A DNA stretch of 64,000 bases. Source: Hymenobacter armeniacus (GTDB lineage: Bacteria > Bacteroidota > Bacteroidia > Cytophagales > Hymenobacteraceae). Below, one piece after another: positions 8,225 through 18,800 of this stretch; the stretch's first letter is position 1, and each line of letters opens with the position of its first letter. The position numbers were made by a program, and so were the translations under genes. The DNA lies in assembly GCF_014699055.1 (NCBI RefSeq), contig NZ_JACXAC010000004.1, positions 62,001 through 126,000 on the forward strand. Reading direction: 5' to 3'. The notes beneath the pieces were generated by a model that had not been told where the DNA came from, made no database searches, and saw only the letters and a list, made by a program, of their open reading frames with translations.

Positions 8225-8839
8225 TTAGCGCAAGTTCCAGCGCAACGCCAGCAGCGGCTGCCCGGTGGGCGCCGCGCCGATGCCCATGCTGCTGGGGCGC
8301 AGCCGGGGCCACACGCTGCCGTGCGCCGGCGGGGCGGCGTTGTAGGCCTCCACGGCGCGCTTCATGTAGGTGTTGGTGTTGCGGTTGATGAAGACGGTGG
8401 CCAGCAGGCTGGTGGCAAATACGCCCAGGGCCACTTTCTGGGTGTTGTTGAAGTACTGCCGCTCGTCGCCCGCCAAAATTTGCTGGCCCCAGAGGCCGAA
8501 AGCGCCCACAGCTACCACGCGGTCGACGAGGAAGATGGTTTTCTGGCGGCGGTACTGGTCGAGGTGGGCCAGGGCCTGGGCATTGCCGGCCAGGTAGGGG
8601 CGCAGCTGTTGGCCAAAGAAGCCGGCGCTCTGGTACGCATCGCCGCCCACGCCGGGGGGCAGAAACTCAAAGTTGTGCTGGGGACCGTTGAGGCCGCGCT
8701 CGGCGTCTTCGGGGTGCAGGCGGATGGTGGCCGGGGCCTGTTGGGCCTGGGCCGGGGCAAACAGGCTAAAAACCAACGCCGTAATAACCGCCCCGCGCAG
8801 CCGCCACCCCGCGGCAGCCAGACAATCAAGTTTGTGCAT
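8225..8839 (-). CDS. Predicted exported membrane protein of unknown function (DUF5683-like)
   Basis: 204 residues. An N-terminal signal peptide (about 1-32, ending FSLFAPAQAQ) precedes two hydrophobic stretches (VDRVVAVGAFGLWG and VALGVFATSLLATVFI). The C-terminus PLLALRWNLR is an aromatic/basic ending seen in several Bacteroidota envelope proteins. Similarity to DUF5683-type proteins is an impression, not a verified match. A consensus -7 box (TATCTTTG) lies only 4 nt before the ATG, so the mRNA is predicted leaderless. It probably shares a transcript with the downstream methyltransferase. Confidence 0.6.
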   Translation of the reverse strand: MHKLDCLAAAGWRLRGAVITALVFSLFAPAQAQQAPATIRLHPEDAERGLNGPQHNFEFLPPGVGGDAYQSAGFFGQQLRPYLAGNAQALAHLDQYRRQKTIFLVDRVVAVGAFGLWGQQILAGDERQYFNNTQKVALGVFATSLLATVFINRNTNTYMKRAVEAYNAAPPAHGSVWPRLRPSSMGIGAAPTGQPLLALRWNLR

Positions 8840-8843
8840 ATAA

Positions 8844-8851
8844 CAAAGATA
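8844..8851 (-). promoter_or_regulatory. Consensus -7 box TATCTTTG, 4 nt before an ATG
   Basis: On the minus strand TATCTTTG is followed after 4 nt by the start codon at 8839; a TTTT tract lies about 18 nt upstream of the box. Transcription should begin at or next to the ATG, implying a leaderless message. Confidence 0.65.
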
Positions 8852-8995
8852 GAATGCGAACGCAGGCTGAAAACGCCCCGCGCTGCCGATTTTTTAGTCC
8901 CCCAACTCAACAAAGCGGCCCGTGCCTACGTTCTGGCCGGGCCGGCCGGTAGTTTCCGGGCGGCCCGCATCCTCATTTCACGTTGTATTCTTCGT

Positions 8996-9733
8996 ATGAA
9001 AACGTCTTTCGCTTCCCTCGCCTTCCAGGCCCTATTGCCGGCCGCCGTGCTATTGGCCTCGTGCAGCAAAAAAGATGAACCGGCCGCGCCCGTTGTCGAG
9101 CAGGGCCAAGTTAAATTCCACCACGCCGCGCCCAGCGCCAACCTCGACGTGAAATTTCTGGCCGATGATGCCGAGAAGGCCACGCTGGCCTACGGCGCCA
9201 ACAGCGGCTACCAGGGCGTGCCCGCCGGCAGCCGCACCCTGAAGGTGAACGTGGCCACTTCGGGCCAGAACGCCGTGACGCAGAGCGTGGCGGTAGAAAA
9301 AGACAAGAATTACTCCTACTTCGCCTACTCGCCGGGTGCTACCACGGCCGTGAGCGGCCTCTTCGTAAACGACGACCTGACGGCACCCGCTTCGGGCAAA
9401 GCCAAGATTCGCTTGGTGCACTTGGGTCAGGGGCAGGCCTCGCCGCTCCGCCTCACGCAACGGTTGGCCGTGGGCTCGCAGGCCATCACCGCCGACGTGC
9501 CTTTTGGTACCACTTCGCCGTTTGTGGAAATCAACGCCGGTACCTACAACATCGACGTTTCGGCCGGCAACCCCAGCGTGGCCGTGTTGTACGTGGGCGA
9601 GGGCAACGGTTCGGGCTCCACCACGGCATCGAAAAATTATGAATCGGGCAAGATTTACACCGTGCTGGTGCGCGGCTACACCAGCCTCGACCCCAACCTG
9701 GCTTCCAAAGTTGTGCTCATTCAGAACAACTAG
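8996..9733 (+). CDS. DUF4397-domain lipoprotein
   Basis: 245 residues from the ATG at 8996, which gives a lipoprotein signal with lipobox VLLASC (Cys near residue 22) followed by the charged linker SKKDEPAAP. Two DUF4397-like halves are visible, each with a V/I-x-F/L-V-H-x-A/L opening (VKFHHAAPSANLDVKFLAD; IRLVHLGQGQASPLRLTQ) and a YTVLVRGY-type strand near the end. Probably anchored to the outer membrane or cell surface. Function of the domain is unknown. The gene is convergent with the giant T9SS gene and separated from it by a long inverted repeat. Confidence 0.8.
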   Translation: MKTSFASLAFQALLPAAVLLASCSKKDEPAAPVVEQGQVKFHHAAPSANLDVKFLADDAEKATLAYGANSGYQGVPAGSRTLKVNVATSGQNAVTQSVAVEKDKNYSYFAYSPGATTAVSGLFVNDDLTAPASGKAKIRLVHLGQGQASPLRLTQRLAVGSQAITADVPFGTTSPFVEINAGTYNIDVSAGNPSVAVLYVGEGNGSGSTTASKNYESGKIYTVLVRGYTSLDPNLASKVVLIQNN

Positions 9734-9740
9734 CCTGACG

Positions 9741-9801
9741 GCCATAGTGCATAAAAAAAGCCCGCTGGAAATAACCAGCGGGCTTTTTTATGCACTATGG
9801 C
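9741..9801. terminator. Long bidirectional terminator
   Basis: Arms 9741-9768 and 9775-9801 pair over 27 bp with one bulged A and a 6-nt loop (AAATAA). The arms contain an A-tract and a T-tract, so it can stop transcripts from both convergent genes. It is about twice as long as the other terminators here. Confidence 0.85.
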
Positions 9802-9808
9802 GAAGTAA

Positions 9809-12800
9809 TTACTCCTTCACCACCCGCAGGTGCTGCGCGGGCTGGCCGGGGAAGGCCAATTGCACGAAGTATACCCCGCTGGCTTGGCCGCGCAGGTCGA
9901 GCGGCAGCTGGCTGAGACCGGCGGCCAGTACCGGAGTGGCTGTGGCTAGCACGAGGCGGCCGGCGGCATCGGTTACGCGCAACTGGGCCGCGGCGGCCGG
10001 GGTGCCGACGGGCAGTTCCACGCGCAGGGTCAGGCCGTGCGCGAAGGGGTTGGGCACGCCCGTGAGCAGCAGGGCCGGCGCGGCTTCGCTCTCGAAGCGC
10101 ACGGTGCGCACGGGCGAGAACTCAGCTTTGCCCGTCACGTCCAGTTGGCGCAGGCGGTAGTAGCGCAGGCCGGCTTTGCCCTTCTCGGCGTCGAGGAAGG
10201 TGTAGTGGCGCGGGGCGCTGCTGCTGGCCGAGGGGCTGGCCACAAAACCCAGCGTGCGGAATGCCCGGCCGTCGAGGCTCACTTGCACGTCGAAGCCGGC
10301 GTTGTTTTTCTCGCTGGCGGTGGTCCAGGCCAGGATGGCGTTGTTGCCCTGGCGCTCGGCCGTGAAGGCGGTGAGCTCCACGGGCAGCGGGTTGGTGGCG
10401 CTGCCCAGCGTCCAGATGGAGAAGTCGGCGATGCCGATTTTGCTCACCGTGTTGCCGGCGATGGTGATGGGCGCTTGGTTGGCCCACGGCCCCGCCGGGC
10501 CGCTCACCGACTTGAACAAGGCCACGTTGCCGGGCGCAATGCCGTTGCGCTCGTGGTCGAAGTAGCTGAAGTCCATGGCCACGTTCAGGCCCGTGTTGGT
10601 GGCGGGCTGAATGTCGAAGTAGCGCTTAATGCTTTGGCTGGTGCCCGCGCCGGTGAGCACCGTGCCCGTGGTGCGCACCACCGTGGTGAGGCCGGGGAAG
10701 GCCGTGGAAGCGGCGTCCGGCGTCAGCGTCAGGCCGATGTTGCCGAAGCTTTCGGCCGTGGCCGTGCTCAGGTCGCGGCCGGGCACCGCTACCTGACCCA
10801 GCACGTAGCTGGCGTCGGTTTCGGAGAGGGTGGCAGCGGGGGCCAGGGTCACGGTGTAGGTGCCGGTGTTGAGTACGCCCTGGCTCATGGTCAGGGCGTG
10901 GGCTACGCTTGTGTTGTTGGCCAAGGCCAGCACGCCGGCGGCAGCAGTCAGGTTCACGTTGAGGTCGTAAAAACCGTCAATGCCCGTGACGGTGGGCGCC
11001 GCGCCACGGAAAGCTACCATGCCACCGGTCAGACTCACGTTGGCGGCGGGCGTGCTGCTGGTCAGGTTGCCGTACACGTTCAGGGTGCCGGCGCTCTGGC
11101 TCAGGCTGGCGCCATTGGCGATGGTGAGGGTGCGCACGGCCGCGGTGGCCGCGGTGTTCAGGTTCGGATAATTAGCCAAGCCAGCCGGAATGAGGGCGTC
11201 GATGGTGTTGCTGGGCACGCAGGCCGTCCAGTTGGCGGCGTTGAACCAGTTGCTGCCATCGCCAGGCGCATTGCCGGTGTAGGTGGTTTGGTCGCCCACG
11301 GTCACGGTGGGGTTCGGGCTGAGCGTGTTATCCGTCGTGAGCGTTTCGGGAATGGTCAGGCCCTCGCTGGTTTGCAGGGCCACCGTCAGCGCTTGAAACG
11401 TGTAGGTGCCGGCGGCCGTCAAATTGGCCGTGCCCACGCTCACGGGTAGGCTGCCGTTGGCGGGAATGGTGCCGCTGGTTACGGTGACGCTCAGGGGCTG
11501 GGTGCCGCCGCCCGGCAATACCAGCGTGCCGCTCACGAGCAGCTTCTGGTTGACGCCCAATACCAGCGCGTTGGTGCTGGTGTTGGTCACGCTCAGCGTA
11601 ATGGGCGCGCTGAGGGGGCCTGGCGTGCAATAGTTGGCGGCGGGGGCCGTCAGGGCCGCAGCATTCAGGGCCACGTTGGTCGTGTTGGGGAATTCGTAGG
11701 CACCCATGTCGGGGCCGGTTTGGCTGGCGGCCGTGCCGGTGGCCCGCACGGTGCCCACCAAATCGGTGGCGATGCCGCTAATGGTAAGGCCCAGGCCGTT
11801 GAGGGCAGAGTTGGTCGGGCGCAGGATGGCGTCGAACACCGGGTCGATGCTCTTGGAATTAACTCCTTCGCCGTTGGCTTGCGCGCCCGCCAAGTCCGTG
11901 CGCGTACCCGTCGCGTTGTTGCCGCCCTGGAGCAAAATGCCGTTCGTGGTGTTGGCTACCCATAAGTCGTTGTAGTCCGAAACGGAGCCGGAAACCCCGA
12001 TGGACGAAGCCGAGGTCGAGTTATAAGCGTAGTGCAGGGCCGCACCCGATTGGGCACCCGTGAGGTTGGCAAAAATGTTGTTGCGGGTATTAAGGGTAGC
12101 GCCGCTGGCGCTGCTGAACTCGTAGCACGTGCTGCTGTACGTGGGGGTTCCGGTATTCAGGCTGACGGTATTGAACGAGATGTTGAAGACGCTGAATGAC
12201 GTGCCGCCGGCCCCGGTGGTTAGGAAGATGCCCTGCACGTACCGATTGCCGGTGGCTGTCCCGGTGTAGCCCGAGGTGAGGCCGGTCACGGCGTTGTTGT
12301 AGGCATTTACTCCGTAGGCCACGTATCCGGCACCGGAAGTGGTGCTGCCACCCAAGTAAATGCCCCGCACAAAGGCTGCATTCGCAGCCCCAACCGAAGA
12401 GATGTTTGAAATTCGGTTGTTGTAGAACGAAGAGGCATCCGTCGGAGTGGTGGTGGCCGCGCCCCCAACTACCTCGCCCACGTAAATCCCCGAAGCTGCG
12501 TTGCTGCCGGCAGTGGCCAGGGTGCTGCTCACGTATTGCACCGAATTGTCGTGTACCGACATCTTGCGGTTAACCAGTCCGTTTATGCCCACTGAAAACG
12601 CTGCGCCTCCCCCAATTGGGGCGCTGCTGCTGCCCACTACACAGTTGGCGATTTCCGTGTTGTAGTCGTAGAGAGTAGAGGAATACCCCAGCGCTACTAT
12701 GCCCGCCACGGCGTTGTACACCTGCAGGCCGAGGTAGCGGTTGTTCTGGTTGCAGCCAGCCAGGCTGGTGGGCGTAGTGGCGCCGCCGTAGCGAAGGTCC

Positions 12801-15800
12801 GTGGTTTGAGTCACGCCCCACGAGGCCAGATTATTTCGGTTTAGAGAGATGGTGGCGTTCTGCACCGTGTTGTTGAAGGCGCCGTTGGTGGCCGAGGCAT
12901 TACGCACCAAGTAGCCGAACTCGACGTTGCCGCCCGGGGCGTTCACGTCGATGCCGTCGAAGGTGAGGTAGTCGGCGCCCTGCACCGTGAAGCCCGCGTC
13001 CAGCGCGTTCAGCGCCGAGCCGGCGGGCTGGAGCACCGGGTTGGCGCCCGCGCCGGCTTTCTGGAACGTGACTGCCGTGGTGGCGCCCGTGGCCGTGGTG
13101 CTGATGGCGGGCACTTCCTCCGCGAAGGTCTGGCCGGCGCTCACGTTGAACGTCACGGCCGGCGTGCCGGCCGTGGCCGTCGCAATGGTGCTTTGGTTGA
13201 GCACGGCAACGGCGTCGGAGAACGAGCGGAAATTGCGGCCGGTGGGGTAGCTAGTGGCCTGCGTGTTGTCGATGGTGTACGTGCCACTCAGAGCCAGTGC
13301 TGTGGCCGGCAATACGGCGGCTTCGTCGCTGCCCAGGTCGGGGGCGGTGCCGGTGCCGGTGTAGCCGGCGCTGCCCTGGCGGGCGTCACCGTCGTAGTCG
13401 GTGTCCACGGTGCCGGCCAGCGACACCCCGGCGCTTTCCAGCGCCGAGAAGTTGCTCAGGTGCAAGTCGGTGGCACTTACGAAGCCCGGCACGGCGTTGC
13501 GGGAATTACCGTTCTGCCCCAAGCCGCTCGTCGCGTTCTGAATGGCGGCGAGGGTCGTTAGGTCGCTCCCCGAAGTGGCAGCCCCGGTGCCGGCGTAGTT
13601 GCCCAGCACGCCGTTCGGGCCGTTCACGTAGTAGTCGTTGTAGTCGATGGTGGCGTAAGCAGTCCGGGGGGCGCCGCTGTAAATGGCGTAGTTCCTGGCC
13701 CCGCTGCTGCCGGGGCTTACCAGCGAGTTGGCAAAAACGTTGTTGCGCACGTCGAGCGTGCCGGCAGTGGTTATCAGCGAGCTGGTGTGGAAGGCGGCCG
13801 AAACGGTGCTGGCGGTGGTGTTGGTGGTGGCGCCGGTCAGGTTCACGGAGTTGTAATACACCTTCGCGCCGCCCATGCTGCTCAGCAGGCGAATGCCCGA
13901 AATCCCGTTGGTGCTCAACGTCGTGCCGCACGAGCCGTTGATGCCGGCCACGGTGTTGTTGGCGATGAGCAGGTTGCTCGTGTTGCTGCCGGTGCGGGCG
14001 TCGATGCCGTGCGCCCCGAAGCTGCCGGTGGCAGTGGCCGCAATGTTCACCACCCGGTTGCGCGCAATGGTGCCGTCGGTGAACCCGGCGCCCGCGTAAA
14101 TCCCTGATGCGTCGGCCCCAAAGCCTTGGCTGATGCCGTCTATCGTGTTCTGGCTGATGGTGACAAACGGCACTCCCGTGTCGGCGTAGATGCCGAACAG
14201 CGGCGTTGCGCTGCTGCCCACCACGTTTTGCACGGTGTTCCGCGTGATTTGGGCACCCGTGGCCGAGGAGTTGCCCCCGGTGTTGCTAATCTGAATGCCC
14301 ACCGTGGTCAGGCCGGCGCTGGGCGTGCCCACCGCGTTGTCGCTAATCACCAGCCCGTCGAGGCTGCCGGCCGTGGTGCCGCCCGCCGTGCCGCCCGCGT
14401 AGATGCCGTAAGCCAGCGTCTGAAACGAGTTGTTCTGGATGGTGAGGTTGTCGTTGTCTGCCCCCGTGCCGGTGCCTCCATTCGAAACGATGGTATTGCT
14501 GCCAGCAAACACCCCAAAGAGCCCCGTGGAGCTGCTGGTGCCCACCAAGTTGGTGTTTTTAATGATGATGTTGGTGGCGCCGGCACCGGTGCCGGCACTG
14601 GCCACCCACACCACCGCCGTCAGCACTTGGTTGGTGGTGTTGCTAATGGTCAGGTCGCGGGTGCTGCCGCCGGGAGTGTTTGAGCCATCGAAGGCGAAAT
14701 AATCCACGCCATCGAGCTTAAACACAGCGGTGTTGGTGCTGCCGCTGTTGCCGCTCACCACCGGCGCCACGCCTGGTGCGGGCTTGAGGGTAACCGTGTT
14801 GGTGGCGCTGGCGCCGCCAAAGGGCGGAATCACGAACGGGAAAGTTTCGCCGTTGGCCGCGTTGTAGGGCGTGGCGGTGGCGTTGGTCAGCGAGAAAATC
14901 ACCGGGCCGCTCACACCCCGGAAAGCCAGGTCGGCCAGCGCTGCCGTGATGGTGGCATAGTCGTTGCCGGCCGCTATACCCACGGTGTAGGTTCCGTTCA
15001 GCGGGCCCACGATGGTGCGCGTGGCCGCCGTTCCCGTCAGGGCAATGGCTACCGGGCTGCTGCCGCTCGTGATGGCCGAAGCCGTGTTGGTGACGCTCGA
15101 CGTGAAAGCCACGTTGGTGGGCACGGCCGCGATGGTTCGGCCCACTGTGGCGCCGCCGGTGATGTCGTAGGTCAGGAAGTAATAATTAGCGCCTTCCGTC
15201 AGGGGCTGCGGCGTGCTCAACGTGAAGGTGAAGTTGGGCGCGGCCAGACTGCCCGCGGTGCCCAGCAGCGTGGCCGTGCCCGCCGCGAACGTGGCGCTGG
15301 TGCTGGTATACAGCTTGGCATTGGTAATGTCGTTGGTTGGCACGGCGGTGCCGGCCAAGCTAAACGTGACGCTGGTCAGCCGCAGGCGGTCGTAGTTGCC
15401 CGCCGTGGTCACAGTCAGGCTCGTGATGAGCTGGTTGGTGGCGTTGTTCGTCGTGTTCAGACCGTTCTGGGCGTAAGTCAGGGCTGTGACGGCCATGGTG
15501 GGCGCGGGGGTGAAGTTGCCCTCGTCGGCCCCTACGTCGGGCGTGGTGGCGTTGCGGGCGTCACCGTCAAAGTCGGTGGTTACGCCGCTCACCGGCGTGC
15601 CGCCGCTCTCAACCAACGTGGCCACGGCCGGGTCGATGTGCAGGAACGTGGCAGCGCTGCCGGTGGTGCTCAGAAACGGCGGGTTTTCGGTGCCGGCGGC
15701 CGATTCCCGCAGCGGCGCGGAGCCGCCCAGCGCCGCCATGGCGTTGCGGTAGTCGGCCAGGGCCGGGTAGGTGGTGGGCGTGCTGCCTTCGGCGTACACC

Positions 15801-18800
15801 ACGTTGTTGGTGCCGGGCGTGCCGGCGTACAAGATGTTGTTGTTGGTCGTGGCGGCGGTGTTGGCGCTGGTGGCGGCCACGTTGCGGCGCAGGGCGCTGG
15901 TGTAGGCCGCGCCCACCGGTGTGCTCAGGTTCACCAGCAGGTTGTTGCGCAAGTCGAGCATCCCGGAGCCCAGCAACACGGCCGACGAGCCGAACGTGGT
16001 GGCCGAGGTACTCGTGGCGTTCAGCCGAACGGTGTTGTGGTACACGTTGTAGGGCCCGCTGTTGGTGAGGTTGATGCCCACCAAAGAACCCGTGGCGGTG
16101 CTGATGGGGGCCCGCAGGTCCCCAATCAGGTTGTTGTCCACGTTATCGGCGCTGCCGCCCAGCGTGTAAATGCCGTACACCGTGGCCGTGGCAGCGGCCG
16201 AGGAAAGGTCGTACACCTTGTTGCGGCTGATGTTGAACGTGTTGCCGCCCCCAAAGTAGAGACCGTACACCACGCCGGTAAAGGTGTTGGTGTGGCTCAG
16301 GGCATACAGGGTGTTGCGGCGCACGTTGGCCGTGGCCGCGGCCGAGAACCGAATGCCATACACCGACGAACTGGTGTTTTGCGCCAGCACGTTGTTGATG
16401 ACGTTGTCTTCTACCGTGGCCGTGCCCGAGGTGCCCACCCCGGTCACCAGCATGCCATACGCTGACCCGCTGTTGGCGCTGTTGGTGAGGCTCACCCCCG
16501 CAATGGTGTTGCCGGAAGCGGTAATCGTGGCATTGCCCGAGCCCGGCGCGGCGAAAAACATGCCGTATGCAGAGGGCGAACTGCTGCTATTGGTCGAATT
16601 GACGTTCTTGATAACGTTCGACGAAAAGTCCAGGGATGGTGAGGTGGCGCCGCCGTTGAAATAAATGCCCGCCACGGGCGTCGCCCCGCTGTTGTTGATG
16701 CCGTTGAGCGTGGGCGTGGCCGCGTCGCCCACTTCGCCAATCTGGTTGCTCTGCACCTTCAGGTTGGTCACGTTCGTGCCCGAGCTGAAGCTGGTGGTGC
16801 CGCCTACGAAAATGCCGTACACCCCTTTGGTGAGGCTGCTGGCCGGGCCGCTGCTCAGCTTGTTGATGGTGTTGGCGTTGATGGTGGAGGTGGTGGCGCC
16901 CCCGGCGTTGTCGCCGTAGTCGAACAGCACCCCGTAGATAGCCCCCGTGACCGATGTAATGTCCTTGATGGTGTTGCCTTCAATCTTAACCTGGGCCCGC
17001 GAGCTGGTGGTCCCGGCCGTGTTCTGAATGCCGTACACGTCGGACGACCCCGGGAAGGAGAGGCCCTGGATGACGTTGCCCGTTATCGTGTGCAGGGCCG
17101 GCGTGGTGGCCGGGCCGCCCGCGCCGTTGTAATAGCCATAAAACGTGCCGGCGTTGGTGGTGCGGGCAATGTTTTTGGCCGTGTTGTTGGTGAAAGTGAC
17201 GGTAGGGGTTTTGTTGCTGTTATAAGCAAAGGCGAGCTGCCCGCTGCTGATGAGCGACTTGCCGGCATTGTCCCAGGTATTACCATCGGCCGTCCACGAA
17301 GCCAGGTTGCCGGTGGAACTGCTCACCAGGATGCCCATGAAGTAGATGGCGCCCGAACTGCCCGCCGTTGCCGCCACCGCCGTAAATTGGTTATTGCTGG
17401 TGGTCAGCGTCAGACCAGTGGCTTCGCACCGAATGCCGTAAACGACGGCGGTCTGGCTGGTTTGGGTGGTCAGCGTGTTGTTGCTGGCCGTTAGCACGCC
17501 CGAGGTGCCCAGGTTGAAGGCAATGCAGCGCAACTCGCGGGTATTGGCCGTGCCGCCATTGCCGGCATTGTCCACCGTGTTGAAGGTGATGGACGTGCCC
17601 GTTTGGTAGTCGGCCAGAATGCCGTATACCTCACCGCTGGTGCTGCTGCCGACGTTGATGTTGTTGATGGTATTGCCGGCGGCGATGGCGGCGCCGCCCA
17701 CGGTGTTGTTCTGGTCGTAATAGGTCGCGCTGGACAAGCCTTGCAGCACCACGCCGCGGCTCATGTTGGTCAGCGTGTTAGCCGTAAACGTGTTGTTTGT
17801 GTTAATAGCGGTGGCCACGGTGGCGCCGGTTACCACCGCGGTCGCACCCGCATTATCGGTATTGGCCGACAAAATGCCCGTGGTGATTGAGCTGGCCGCC
17901 AGTGGTTTTTGCAGCGTGACGGTGCTGTTTTTAATCGTCACGTTCTGGCAGCCGTTCAGCGTGGCGCCGGTGCCGGCGCGCCACAGGGCGTAGCCGGCCT
18001 CCATTTGCGTGGCCGCCGTGGTGTTGGTGCTGGGGTCGAGCAGGTCGATGCCGTCGAAGGTGACGTAATCGGTGCCGTTCAGGCCGATGATGGCATCAAC
18101 CGTCGTGCTGGTTGAGCCGCCGGGCGCGGTGATTTTGGGGTTGGCCCCGGTGCCCGATTTTTGGAACGTAACAATGTTGGCCGCGCTGCTGCCGGCAATG
18201 GTGCCGAGCGCGGCCTTTTCCGTGTAAGTCGAGCCCGCCGTCACGTTGAACGTGGTGGCACAGGACAAGGTGCTGGCATTCAGAAATGCAAACGCGTTGG
18301 TGAACGAGTTGAACACCCCTGCGCTGCCCGTGGCATTGCCCGTGGCGTTGTCGATGCCGTAAATGCCGCACACGGTGGCCGCCACCGTGTAGTTGTAGTT
18401 GGCGCCCCCGTTGTTGTTCAGGTTCAGCGTCAGCATGTCGTAGTCGGTGCCGATGGCCGCCGCCGTGGCGATGGGCGAACTGAGCACGTAGTACGACACC
18501 GCCGTGCCGGCCGCCTGCCCCGGTATCAGGCCCGTGGCCGTGGTGCCCGACACCGTGAGCGGCACCAGTGCAGAGGTTCCGAAAGCGTTGGTGGAGTAGC
18601 GGACGTAGAAATATTCGGCCGCATTGGGCGCGCTGGCCAGCGTCGCCGTTATCTGCACCAGGCTGTTTTTGCCCGGCGTGGCCGTGTTGGCGGCCACCGC
18701 GCTGATGGCCACCGGGTTGTAGGCCGTTTCCAGCACGGCCATGGTGTTGTCGGCCGTGGGCGCGTTTTTGGTGATGTTGAACGTGTAGTAGCGCCCGGCC